Assembly (NCBI GenBank): GCA_947626395.1
Contig: CANQRU010000009.1
Coordinates: 1 to 64,000, forward strand
Reading direction: 5' to 3'
Source of the DNA: an uncultured Lachnospiraceae bacterium
GTDB taxonomy: Bacteria; Bacillota; Clostridia; Lachnospirales; Lachnospiraceae
Length of the DNA stretch: 64,000 nt
The notes under the pieces are model-generated. The model was not told the DNA's origin. It saw only the letters and a program-made list of their open reading frames with translations, and made no database searches. A program made the translations under genes and the position numbers. Below are positions 19,335-28,286 of the stretch, one piece after another (position 1 is the stretch's first letter; the number at the start of each line of letters is the position of its first letter).

Positions 19335-19790
19335 TCAGCGTATCCCCAGTTCTTTGCTGTCCAGCACCAGCGTGAACGGCCCGTCATTGACCAGCTTCAC
19401 TTCCATATCCGCGCCGAACACGCCGTGCTCTACCTTGCTCACATAGCTGCGGCAGCGCTCGATCACACGCTCGTAGACCTGATTCGCCCAGTCCGGCGAT
19501 CCGGCCCCGGTAAAGCCCGGCCGGTTGCCCTTCCTGCAGTCTGCAAAGAGCGTGAACTGGCTGACCACCAGAATTTCTCCGCCCACGTCCGCCAGGGACA
19601 GGTTCGTCTTGCCGTTCTCGTCGGCGAAGATCCGCAGCCGACAGATCTTATCCGTCATCTTATCGGCAGTCTCCATCGTGTCGTCGTCGGAAGCGCCCAC
19701 CAGCAGGAGGAAGCCGCGGCCGATGGCGCCCACGACCGCTCCGTCTATCGAGACGCTTGCTTCGGTTACTCTCTGAAGTACAACTTTCAT
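19335..19790 (-). CDS. dtd: D-aminoacyl-tRNA deacylase
   Basis: [32 protein letters not shown]...[21 protein letters not shown]. Start placed at the internal ATG at 19790 of the longer ORF. Confidence 0.95.
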   Translation of the reverse strand: MKVVLQRVTEASVSIDGAVVGAIGRGFLLLVGASDDDTMETADKMTDKICRLRIFADENGKTNLSLADVGGEILVVSQFTLFADCRKGNRPGFTGAGSPDWANQVYERVIERCRSYVSKVEHGVFGADMEVKLVNDGPFTLVLDSKELGIR

Positions 19791-19926
19791 GGTTTCGTCC
19801 GTATCCTTCCTGCCGCGCTTCATCTCCGCGCTGTCACAAAATACCGCCGCGCCGTCGCCGCCCTGAAAACGTCCTGCATTTCCCGGACAGAGACGGGCCT
19901 GCGGCGTCTGCCTGCCCACAGAATCA

Positions 19927-19956
19927 GGCGGCCCGGCTGAAACCTTCCGGGCCGCC
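19927..19956. terminator. Hairpin terminator candidate
   Basis: ggcggcccgg-ctgaaacctt-ccgggccgcc followed by tcaaaaac; 10-bp perfect stem immediately after the RelA/SpoT-like gene stop. Confidence 0.6.
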
Positions 19957-19964
19957 TCAAAAAC

Positions 19965-20648
19965 TTACTCCCCGACGGCAGTCACGCCGCCGTCTTCCGC
20001 CTTCCGCTTCTCCTCCTGGGCGTTCCACTGGAGGATCGCCTCATTCAGAGAATACATCTTCGCGTCCAGCATATCCACCACGTCGGCGCAGGCCTTCAGC
20101 TCCTTCTGCAGAAACTCCGGCGCATTGCCGCCCAGCTTGTAATACATCTTATGTTCCAGACTGGCCCAGAAATCCATGGCCACCGTCCGGATCTGGATCT
20201 CCACCTTCGTCTCCACCGGCCCCTCGGTCAGATAGACCGGGATCGTCACCACCATGTGGTAACTCTTGTAGCCGTTGGGCTTCGGATTCTTAATGTAATC
20301 CTTCACATAGAGGACCGTGATATCGGCCTGCCGCGAGATCATATCCGCGATCTGGTAGATATCCGATGTAAACGAGCAGATGATCCTGACGCCGGCCACG
20401 TCGTTCAGCTTCTCCGTCATGTTGAAGGTATTCACCTCGCAGCCCATGCGTTTCAGCTTCTTGACGATGCTCTCCGGCGTCTTGAGCCTGGATTTCACAT
20501 GCTCGATGGGATTATAGCTGTATATGTGTACGAATTCGCTGTTCAGAACCTCGATCTTCACATTCATCTGCTTTAGCGCAGAATTGTAAATGAACATCAG
20601 CGAATTCCACTGGTCGATCTGGTCATAGGTCTTGGGGATATAGGTCAT
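19965..20648 (-). CDS. GTP pyrophosphokinase family protein (small alarmone synthetase-like)
   Basis: RelA/SpoT nucleotidyltransferase motifs VKSRLKTPESIVKKLKRMG, DVAGVRIICSFTSDIYQIADMI, YIKNPKPNGYKSYHMVVTIPVYL, EIQIRTVAMDFWASLEHKMYYK. Confidence 0.92.
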   Translation of the reverse strand: MTYIPKTYDQIDQWNSLMFIYNSALKQMNVKIEVLNSEFVHIYSYNPIEHVKSRLKTPESIVKKLKRMGCEVNTFNMTEKLNDVAGVRIICSFTSDIYQIADMISRQADITVLYVKDYIKNPKPNGYKSYHMVVTIPVYLTEGPVETKVEIQIRTVAMDFWASLEHKMYYKLGGNAPEFLQKELKACADVVDMLDAKMYSLNEAILQWNAQEEKRKAEDGGVTAVGE

Positions 20649-20684
20649 GCGTATCCCTCCTCGTTCGATATAATCGTACTATCG

Positions 20685-21800
20685 TCAATTCTTGAGATCC
20701 AGACCTTTCAGCAGATCACCCAGTCCTGTGGTGACCGGCGCGGAATTCTTGTAATGGAAATCGCTCTTATCCTCGCGGCCCTCCCTCGGCTCGCGTCCCT
20801 CGCGGTTCTCACGCGGCGCGCGCGGATCACGGGGCTCTCTCGCGGGTCTGTCGCTGTCTTCCTCAAGCGCCTTCATGCTCAGGCTGATCTTGCCGTTCGC
20901 CGTGTCGCGGATCTTCACCTTCACGGTCTGGCCTTCCTGCAGCACGACGCCGGGATGCTTGATCCTCTGACGGCTGATCTGGGATACATGCAGCAGACCG
21001 GAAACGCCGTCCTCCAGCTTCACAAACGCGCCGTAATCCTTCAGGCTCTCCACAACGCCTTCCACGATGGCGCCGGGAACATACTTCTCCATTCTGGCCT
21101 TACGCTCCGCGTCCCTGCGCTCACGCAGCAGTTCCCTGGCGGACAGGACCAGTCTTCTCTTCTCCGGATCCACCGTGATAATGTAAGTATCAATGTGCTT
21201 GCCGACGAACTCTTCCAGATTCTCTACATAGTTCAGAGCGATCTGGGACGCCGGGATAAAGGCCTTCATATCATCGACGAACGCAATGGCTCCTCCCTTG
21301 ACGATCTCTTTGACCTTTACATTGATGACTTCCTTATCTTCCATCTTCTGGCGCAGTTCTTCCCACTTCTCTGCGTTAGCGGATCCGTCGTCCACAAATC
21401 CGCGGCTGCGCTTCTTGGCATGTTCCTTGTAGGACTTCTCAAGTTCCTCCTTAAAGTCCTCCATGGACTCCGTAGGCTCGGCCGGCTTCTCCGGTGCGGC
21501 TTCAGCGGCGGGTTCCGCGGCTTCCGCCTTCTCCGCGGCTGCCTCAGCGGCGGGTTCCGCAGCCTCTGCCTTCTCCGCGGCAGCCTCAGCGGCGGGTTCC
21601 ACGGCCTCGGCTTTCTCCGCGGCTGCTTCCGCGGCGGCTTCGATCGCGGCTTCCACGGCCTCCGCCTTCTCCGCGGCTGCCTCAGCGGCGGCTTCCACGG
21701 CCTCGGCTTTCTCCGCGGCTGCTTCCGCAGCGGCTTCGATGTTGTCTGTTTGCGCCTTCAGCATTTCTTCACTCATGTCTGTAACTCCTCCATCTTGCAT
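20685..21800 (-). CDS. S1 RNA-binding domain protein (ribosomal S1-like) with a long Ala/Glu repeat N-terminus
   Basis: S1 motif GAIVEGVVESLKDYGAFVKLEDGVSGLLHVSQISRQRIKHPGVVLQEGQTVKVKI; N-terminal repeats AEAAAEKAEAVEPAAEAAAEKAEA. Confidence 0.9.
   Translation of the reverse strand: MQDGGVTDMSEEMLKAQTDNIEAAAEAAAEKAEAVEAAAEAAAEKAEAVEAAIEAAAEAAAEKAEAVEPAAEAAAEKAEAAEPAAEAAAEKAEAAEPAAEAAPEKPAEPTESMEDFKEELEKSYKEHAKKRSRGFVDDGSANAEKWEELRQKMEDKEVINVKVKEIVKGGAIAFVDDMKAFIPASQIALNYVENLEEFVGKHIDTYIITVDPEKRRLVLSARELLRERRDAERKARMEKYVPGAIVEGVVESLKDYGAFVKLEDGVSGLLHVSQISRQRIKHPGVVLQEGQTVKVKIRDTANGKISLSMKALEEDSDRPAREPRDPRAPRENREGREPREGREDKSDFHYKNSAPVTTGLGDLLKGLDLKN
21490..21750 (-). repeat. ~42-bp tandem repeats encoding the Ala/Glu-rich N-terminus of the S1 protein
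   Basis: ttctccgcggctgcctcagcggcgggttccgcggcctcggc-type units repeated directly. Confidence 0.85.
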
Positions 21801-21998
21801 ATTTAACAGAATGCACGCCCTTTTTCGTCCTGTGGACGGCGTATGAATCTATTATACTATAAAAATCAAATTTCTACCTCATTTTTTTTGTGGTTTTATA
21901 AAAAAATTTGTGATATATTTAAAAAAGTACAATTTACCGCTGCCAGGAGACCAAAATGCGCCCTCGCGGCAGCCACAAAGCAGAAAGAAGGACCATTT

Positions 21999-22742
21999 AT
22001 GCGAGATATTATGGATCTGCACACCCATACGGTCGCAAGCGGCCACGCCTACAACACCCTCTACGAGATGGCTCACGCCGCTTCTGAGCAGAAGCTCACA
22101 CTTTTCGGATCCACGGATCACGGCCCCCGCATGGGCGGCGCGCCCCACGAACTGTATTTCATCAACTTTAAGGTGATCCCCAACGAGCTTTACGGCGTGC
22201 GGCTCCTGATGGGCTGCGAACTGAACATCCTCGATTACGAAGGCCATGTGGATCTGGTGCCCTATCATCTGAAGAAAATGGACTACGCGATCGCCAGCAT
22301 CCATGTACCCTGCTTCACCGCCGGTACCGTGGCCCAGAACACGTCGGCCATCGTCGGAGCCATGCAGAATCCTTATGTGAAGATCATCGGCCACCCGGAC
22401 GATTCCCGTTTCCCCATCGATCCGGATACGGTCGCCGCGGCGGCGAAGGAACACCACGTTCTCCTGGAGATCAACAACTCCTCGCTGAATCCCCGCGCCT
22501 CCCGCAAAGGCGCCCGCGAGAACTACGCGGCGCTGCTGGAACGGTGCGTCCACTACGGCACTCCCGTGATCATGGGCAGCGACGCCCACGTGGCGGCGGA
22601 CGTGGGCAACCACGCGGGATGTATCGCGCTTCTCGAAGAGCTGCATTTCCCGGAAGAACTGGTGATCAATACTTCTGTGGAGAAACTGATCCCGTACATT
22701 CCGGCGCTGACGCTTAACGGGCCGCACGAGGCGGGGTTCTAA
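21999..22742 (+). CDS. PHP domain phosphatase
   Basis: MRDIMDLHTHTVASGHAYNTLYEMAHAA, FGSTDHGPRMGGAPH, GHPDDSRFPID, MGSDAHVAADVGNH. Start moved to 21999 (agaaggaccattt ATG). Confidence 0.9.
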   Translation: MRDIMDLHTHTVASGHAYNTLYEMAHAASEQKLTLFGSTDHGPRMGGAPHELYFINFKVIPNELYGVRLLMGCELNILDYEGHVDLVPYHLKKMDYAIASIHVPCFTAGTVAQNTSAIVGAMQNPYVKIIGHPDDSRFPIDPDTVAAAAKEHHVLLEINNSSLNPRASRKGARENYAALLERCVHYGTPVIMGSDAHVAADVGNHAGCIALLEELHFPEELVINTSVEKLIPYIPALTLNGPHEAGF

Positions 22743-22820
22743 AACTGTCCCGGTATCGCGCAGGCGCGCCCATAAGTTCCAATACATAAGATACCGGCAA
22801 TACATGCCGGGGAGGCAGCT

Positions 22821-23780
22821 ATGATCAATTTCCTGAATCTGGAATATTTCCTCGTGGCGGCGGAGGAATCGAGCATCACAAAAGCCGCCAAAAAGCTTAA
22901 CATTTCCCAGCAGTCCCTGAGCAGCCACATCGCGAACCTGGAGAAAGAGTTCGACATCACGCTGTTCAACCGGACCTCGCCGCTGACGCTGACCTACGCC
23001 GGACGGATGCTGGCCAAGCACGCCAGGGAGATTCTGCATCTGCGGGACGAAACCTACCGGGAACTGGCAGATATCAAGGATTTCTCAAAAGGCCGTCTGA
23101 CCATCGGCATGTCCCACACCAGGGGCCGCCGGGTGCTGCCGGAGATTCTGCCGGTCTACCGGGAACAGTTCCCCAACATCGAGCTGCATCTGCGGGAGGG
23201 CAATACCCGTGAGCTTGACACGGAACTTCTACACGGCGAGGTGGACCTGATCATCGACATGCTGCCGATCAAAGGCGAGAATATTGAAACTGTCCCGGTC
23301 TGCGAGGAGGAGATCCTTCTGATCGTGCCGGACAGCCTGCTGGAGAAGCTGTATCCGGGACAAGTCCCGCAGATCAAGGCGAAGCTGGAGGAATCCGCGG
23401 ATCTGACGCTGTTGGCCGACTGCCCGTTCCTGCTGATCAATACCGGCAACCGGGTTCGGTCCCTGGCGGAGGAAATGTTCGCTGACGCCCAGATCACGCC
23501 GCCCATCGTTCTGGAGACCGAGAACATCGAGACCGTGCTGTCCCTGGCCGTCAAAGGCATGGGAGCCACCTTTTATCCGAAGATGTTTATGACCGAAAGC
23601 GACGAATGGCGCCGCGCCCTGACGGAAGCGGCCGGTATCGGGCTGTACCATATCAATCATCCGAAAGCCCACGGCATTCTGGGGATCGGATACCACAGAG
23701 GCCACTATATGTCACGGGCCACGCAGGAATTTATCCGAATCGCCAAAGAACAGCTGCAGAAATACTCGCGGGAGATGTGA
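22821..23780 (+). CDS. LysR family transcriptional regulator
   Basis: N-terminal HTH: NLEYFLVAAEESSITKAAKKLNISQQSLSSHIANLEKEFDITLFNR. Confidence 0.94.
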   Translation: MINFLNLEYFLVAAEESSITKAAKKLNISQQSLSSHIANLEKEFDITLFNRTSPLTLTYAGRMLAKHAREILHLRDETYRELADIKDFSKGRLTIGMSHTRGRRVLPEILPVYREQFPNIELHLREGNTRELDTELLHGEVDLIIDMLPIKGENIETVPVCEEEILLIVPDSLLEKLYPGQVPQIKAKLEESADLTLLADCPFLLINTGNRVRSLAEEMFADAQITPPIVLETENIETVLSLAVKGMGATFYPKMFMTESDEWRRALTEAAGIGLYHINHPKAHGILGIGYHRGHYMSRATQEFIRIAKEQLQKYSREM

Positions 23781-23949
23781 AGCGGCTGGTCTGACGTTCT
23801 GTCTGACACGCAGCCGGAAAGGCACCGCGGCAGAAAGTGCGGCGCCAACCGTCCGCACCGTGCGAAAATTCTCCGGAGTCAGCGCATGAAGATTCCGCGG
23901 GCGCGGTGCCAGAAGGTTCACAGCAGCCGCACCGCATAAAGATTCGCAC

Positions 23950-23998
23950 TTGACAAATTGGCGCCCTCCTATTATAATTAGTAATGGTTATCATTATT
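23950..23998 (+). promoter_or_regulatory. Consensus promoter and overlapping PerR/Fur-like operator upstream of perR
   Basis: TTGACA (23950-23955)-N17-TATAAT (23973-23978); followed by TAATGGTTATCATTA inverted repeat. Confidence 0.8.
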
Positions 23999-24025
23999 GA
24001 ATGTCGCGCACATGGAGGGATTCCC

Positions 24026-24421
24026 ATGAAAACACGGAAACACAGCCGCCAGCGGGACGCGGTCATGAACTGTCTCATGGCGAGACACGACCATCCCACG
24101 GCCGACGCGGTCTACCTAAGTGTCCGGGAAGAATTTCCCAACGTCAGTCTTGGCACCGTCTATCGGAACTTAAATCTCTTGGCGGACTCAGGCGAGATCC
24201 GGCGCTTAAACTGCGGACATGGCCCGGAACGGTTCGACGGCGACACCCATCCCCATTACCATTTCATCTGCAGGGAGTGCGGTCAGGTGACAGATCTTCC
24301 GATGGACGTGCTTGAGCAGATGAACGCGGAAGCCCAGGAATGCTGCGGCGGACAGATTGACAACCATATCACGTATTTCTACGGCGTATGCCGTGAATGC
24401 CTGGATAAGGCGAAAGAATAA
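24026..24421 (+). CDS. perR: Fur family regulator, PerR-like
   Basis: [62 protein letters not shown]. Start placed at 24026. Confidence 0.88.
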   Translation: MKTRKHSRQRDAVMNCLMARHDHPTADAVYLSVREEFPNVSLGTVYRNLNLLADSGEIRRLNCGHGPERFDGDTHPHYHFICRECGQVTDLPMDVLEQMNAEAQECCGGQIDNHITYFYGVCRECLDKAKE

Positions 24422-24443
24422 AAAAGAAAAGGAGATATTCACT

Positions 24444-24986
24444 ATGAAGAAATGGGTTTGCAAGGTCTGTGGTTATGTACATGAAGGCGACACCGCTCCG
24501 GAATTCTGCCCGGTCTGCAAGGCGCCGGCCGACAAGTTCGAGGAGCAGAAGGACGAGATGACCTGGGCCGCCGAGCACACCATCGGCGTAGCGAAGGGCG
24601 TCCGCGAGGACATCGTCGCCGACCTGAGAGCGAATTTCGAAGGCGAGTGCACCGAAGTCGGTATGTACCTGGCCATGGCCAGAGTCGCCCACCGGGAGGG
24701 CTATCCGGAAGTCGGCATGTACTACGAGAAGGCCGCCTACGAAGAGGCTGAGCATGCCGCCAAGTTCGCCGAGCTTCTGGGCGAAGTCGTCACCGACAGC
24801 ACCAAGAAGAACCTGGAGCTGCGCGTAGCCGCCGAGAACGGCGCTACCGCCGGCAAGGTCGACCTGGCGAAGCGCGCGAAAGAGCTGAATCTGGACGCGA
24901 TCCACGACACCGTCCATGAGATGGCCCGCGACGAGGCCCGGCATGGAAAGGCGTTTAAGGGACTGCTGGAGAGGTATTTCGGCTGA
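24444..24986 (+). CDS. Rubrerythrin/reverse-rubrerythrin-like protein with N-terminal rubredoxin domain
   Basis: [32 protein letters not shown] followed by an ExxH-containing ferritin-like domain. Confidence 0.93.
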   Translation: MKKWVCKVCGYVHEGDTAPEFCPVCKAPADKFEEQKDEMTWAAEHTIGVAKGVREDIVADLRANFEGECTEVGMYLAMARVAHREGYPEVGMYYEKAAYEEAEHAAKFAELLGEVVTDSTKKNLELRVAAENGATAGKVDLAKRAKELNLDAIHDTVHEMARDEARHGKAFKGLLERYFG

Positions 24987-25016
24987 TCTCAGGGGATAGT
25001 TTTAAGGGATTTTTTG

Positions 25017-25053
25017 AGAGGAACGGGTAAAGAGAGGCCCGTTCCTCTTTTTG
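25017..25053 (+). terminator. Rho-independent terminator after rubrerythrin
   Basis: agaggaacggg-taaagagagg-cccgttcctctttttgc. Confidence 0.88.
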
Positions 25054-25333
25054 CTTTATCCCATTTTCGAGCTTTCATTTTCATGTTACAACAGACTAAC
25101 TGCTGAATGCAGAACATCAGCGATTAATTAATGCATCTGATCTATCTGATGACAATATTTCTGTCATCGAAATTGTTGCAGATGTATTGAGAAAAAGGAC
25201 CTTATCCTCAAAAATCCTTGCTATTCTATCGCCCCTATGGTAAACTATAAGCACATCGACAGGAATTCTTTTCCTGTCTGTATCTGGCATCTGATCGGGC
25301 ATTCCCCGGTGGATCCCATGATGAAACCCGTAG

Positions 25334-26605
25334 TTGCGCGGATGCATGTTGTCTGCGCGAAGCAGCAGAGGAGGTATACGCATGTGTATGCAGAAAAAGC
25401 GGACAGCCGGTGATGATACCGACAGAAAAAATGAACGACATAAAAATACGATAAAGCAGCCGCAAGACGCCGTAAGGAACCCCGGACGTACGGACGATCG
25501 CCCGCCTTGGTACTGCGCCATGGGTGAACGGATACCTGAAGAAGAGATACGAAAGAAAATTTACATGTCGCCGGAACTGGCGAGCCGGTTTGAAGCGCTG
25601 ACGCCCGAACGGCAGAAGCATTTTCTCGACATGTGCAGCGGCGCAGTCGGAATGATGATCTGCTACGATCCATTTTTCAAGTATGTGTTCAACCCGGTAA
25701 CCCATCGTGAACGCCTGTCCCGATTTCTTTCCTGTATTCTTGAACGGCAGGTACGCGTGGAAAGCGTACTGCCAAACGAGGGCGGCCGGATCGCGCCCGG
25801 AAGCCCGTTTGTTATCATGGACATCGTAGTGGAACTGGAGGACCGGGCGCTGGCGAACGCGGAAATCCAGAAAATCGGTTATCTGTTCCCCGGCGAACGG
25901 GCGGCGTGCTATTCCAGCGATCTGGTGCTGAGACAGTATTCTGCCCTGAAGGAGAATATTTCCGGTCTGTCCCTGTACCGGCAGATGCGAAACGTGTATA
26001 CGATCGTGATCATGGAAGAAAGCCCAAAAGAATTCCACCATTATCCGGAAACATACATACACCGGGGAAAACAGATGTTTGACACGGGGCTTAAGATGCC
26101 GCTATTGCAGGAATATATTTTCGTACCACTTGACATTTTCCGCAAAAAGTTTCAAAATGAGAATATTAAGACGGAACTGGAGGCATGGCTGAGCTTCCTG
26201 GCATATGACGATCTGGAAAGGATCTGGGAGATCAGCCGATATGACCCGATATTCGAAGAGATGTACCATGATCTCTCCGAATTCCGCAGGAAACCGGGGG
26301 AGGTGCTGGGAATGTTTTCGGAAGCGTTGCTCAGGATGGATGAAGCTGAGGCAAGATATTATGTAGATCAGCTGCGGAAAGAATCCGAGGCGTTGAAGGC
26401 GGAACTGGAGACGAATAAGGCTGCATTGGAATCAAGCAAAGCGGAACTGGCGGCCAACCAGGCGGAACTGGCGGCCAACCAGGCGGAACTGGCAGCTAGC
26501 CAGGCAGAACTGACCACAAGCAGGGCGGAACTGGCATCAAAAGACGCCTCCATCGCCGAACTCCGCCGGGAACTGGAAGCGCTGCGTGCGGCGTCGCAGT
26601 ATTAG
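25334..26605 (+). CDS. Rpn family (PD-(D/E)XK) recombination-promoting nuclease/putative transposase with a C-terminal repetitive coiled coil
   Basis: DPFFKYVFN...RLSRFLSCIL...VIMDIVVELEDRALANAEIQKIG...YSSDLVLRQYSALK; heptad-type repeat AELAANQAELAANQAELAASQAEL. Start uncertain. Confidence 0.82.
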   Translation: MRGCMLSARSSRGGIRMCMQKKRTAGDDTDRKNERHKNTIKQPQDAVRNPGRTDDRPPWYCAMGERIPEEEIRKKIYMSPELASRFEALTPERQKHFLDMCSGAVGMMICYDPFFKYVFNPVTHRERLSRFLSCILERQVRVESVLPNEGGRIAPGSPFVIMDIVVELEDRALANAEIQKIGYLFPGERAACYSSDLVLRQYSALKENISGLSLYRQMRNVYTIVIMEESPKEFHHYPETYIHRGKQMFDTGLKMPLLQEYIFVPLDIFRKKFQNENIKTELEAWLSFLAYDDLERIWEISRYDPIFEEMYHDLSEFRRKPGEVLGMFSEALLRMDEAEARYYVDQLRKESEALKAELETNKAALESSKAELAANQAELAANQAELAASQAELTTSRAELASKDASIAELRRELEALRAASQY

Positions 26606-26617
26606 TACACAGGAACA

Positions 26618-26656
26618 TACCCCACTGGCACAGGCTCATCCTGACACAGTGGGGTA
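26618..26656. terminator. Hairpin between convergent genes
   Basis: taccccactg ... cagtggggta perfect 10-bp arms. Confidence 0.6.
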
Positions 26657-26688
26657 TTCGTCTGCAGTGGCAGCAGGCATCTGCATAA

Positions 26689-27123
26689 TCACAAGTCAAA
26701 ATCAGACGGATCAAGCCCGGCATCTTCAAGAGCCTGGTATTTCTCAAAGTCATCCATGTCCTCCAGTTCGTCCGGATCGATCCCCGCACTGGTCAGTCGG
26801 TTTCTCTGTTCTTCTTCCTCCTCTTCCTCGATCAGGGAAAACATCATGCTCTGTCCCAGTATCTGCTCCATTTGGCTGATCTCCCCATCATGATTCAGGT
26901 CAAACCATTTATATCCCTTCATTTGCATATTCACCTCCTTCATACTGTTCCCATATATCATGGTCATTGCCAATTTCTTATTCAAATACTGATAAACAGT
27001 ACGATCATTTTTAACGACTTCCCTGTCGCAACGCAGATCCTTACTCACATGTTCAAGGAGATATCCATTATCTTTTACGAAGGCCATCACAATATCCCTG
27101 TCGCTTTTGAAATCGTCATTCAC
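26689..27123 (-). CDS. Small protein with a DUF4116-like segment and a single EF-hand-like loop
   Basis: FKSDRDIVMAFVKDNGYLLEHVSKDLRCDREVV resembles DUF4116 repeats; DLNHDGEISQME resembles an EF-hand loop. Confidence 0.6.
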   Translation of the reverse strand: MNDDFKSDRDIVMAFVKDNGYLLEHVSKDLRCDREVVKNDRTVYQYLNKKLAMTMIYGNSMKEVNMQMKGYKWFDLNHDGEISQMEQILGQSMMFSLIEEEEEEEQRNRLTSAGIDPDELEDMDDFEKYQALEDAGLDPSDFDL

Positions 27124-27209
27124 ATACTTAAAAATCCTGCCATCCTCTTTAACCGCCCGCAGGATGAAATCCGGTTATTGATCAGGCTTTCATGATCCGT
27201 CAGTCAGAT

Positions 27210-28220
27210 TTATTTCAGATCGTATTCTGCGTATGACTCGACAATTCCACGAGTGAAATCAATTTCATCGTGTTCCCTTCCCCCCTCTTCGTCAGCTCCA
27301 TAACCGCTCCATAGTCGTTTCGCTAAAGCCAGCAAATCATTCCAGTCGCCATTCCATTTGTATCGGAAGTCGTCATGATCCTCCCCAAAGCGACTAAATC
27401 CGCTCATTGAGGACGGCTTGCGGATATAAGCGAGCATTTCTGCCAAAGCTGTTTCCTGCTCGTCTCCTGAAGAGTTATTAACCTTTTGTGCTAATTCACA
27501 TAATTCCGGATCATTATCTGCAACCTCTTCTGAAAATTCGCCCCACGCACTGTGATTTCGGTCCATAGTGATTTTCGATATGTCGTTTATCGATGCAATG
27601 TTCTTTGAGAATTGCGCCAGTTTCGAAACATCCTCAAGCACCAATATATCAATGCTGTTTTTGCCCAGCACATAATGAATATTTGTCTTTACGCCGGCAT
27701 CCAGAAGCAGCCGAATGGCCTTTTGTGTATATTCGTTTCTATACCAGCTGACAGCAACGGCGCCGCAGTATTTTTTGCACAAGTCTGCAATCCGGGAAGT
27801 CATGCCATAGCCAGAGGTAGTAAAATTAGGCACGATGTTATACTCCCGGCAAATCATCAGGATCTCTTCAAAGTTTTCATGCTGGTCAGGGTCGCCCCTG
27901 CCGCCCAGAGCGAACTGATTGCATCTGCCGGATGACTGCCCGGTAATCCACCGGAAGTCCTCAACTGTCATATCAGGCTGTTCCACAAGCATACCGCTTT
28001 GATAGCAGCCGATCCCCGCCTTCGCGCAAAGTCCTGTTTTGCCGTGGACACAATGACCCATGATACCAACATCGATCAGATGCGGGTAAGAAGCCATAAA
28101 AGGATCCACACCGGTGTCCTTTCCATTTCTGTCAAGAATACCGGTACGCACATAGGCTCCTGTCTCCGTATCAAAAGCAGACCAGAAATGATATTTTTCG
28201 TCCCGGATCACATATCGCAA
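27210..28220 (-). CDS. Radical-SAM-like protein, N-terminal half, with an atypical C-terminus
   Basis: MGHCVHGKTGLCAKAGIGCYQSG, FALGGRGDPDQHENFEEILMICREYNIVPNFTTSGYGMT. TTG start at 28220 with aaggtg RBS. Confidence 0.6.
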   Translation of the reverse strand: MRYVIRDEKYHFWSAFDTETGAYVRTGILDRNGKDTGVDPFMASYPHLIDVGIMGHCVHGKTGLCAKAGIGCYQSGMLVEQPDMTVEDFRWITGQSSGRCNQFALGGRGDPDQHENFEEILMICREYNIVPNFTTSGYGMTSRIADLCKKYCGAVAVSWYRNEYTQKAIRLLLDAGVKTNIHYVLGKNSIDILVLEDVSKLAQFSKNIASINDISKITMDRNHSAWGEFSEEVADNDPELCELAQKVNNSSGDEQETALAEMLAYIRKPSSMSGFSRFGEDHDDFRYKWNGDWNDLLALAKRLWSGYGADEEGGREHDEIDFTRGIVESYAEYDLK

Positions 28221-28286
28221 GCTCTGTCACCTTCCATTTGATTGTCTATTCGAAGTTACGATTTTTAAAAATCAAGGAACGCCTTA

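Noticed and set aside
25117-25521. Minus-strand ORFs and possible gene remnant upstream of the Rpn gene
   Set aside because: A fragment (QRLINASDLSDDNISVIEIVADVLRKRTLSSKI) looked protein-like on the plus strand, but stops surround it and no family was recognised; insufficient support for a pseudogene call.
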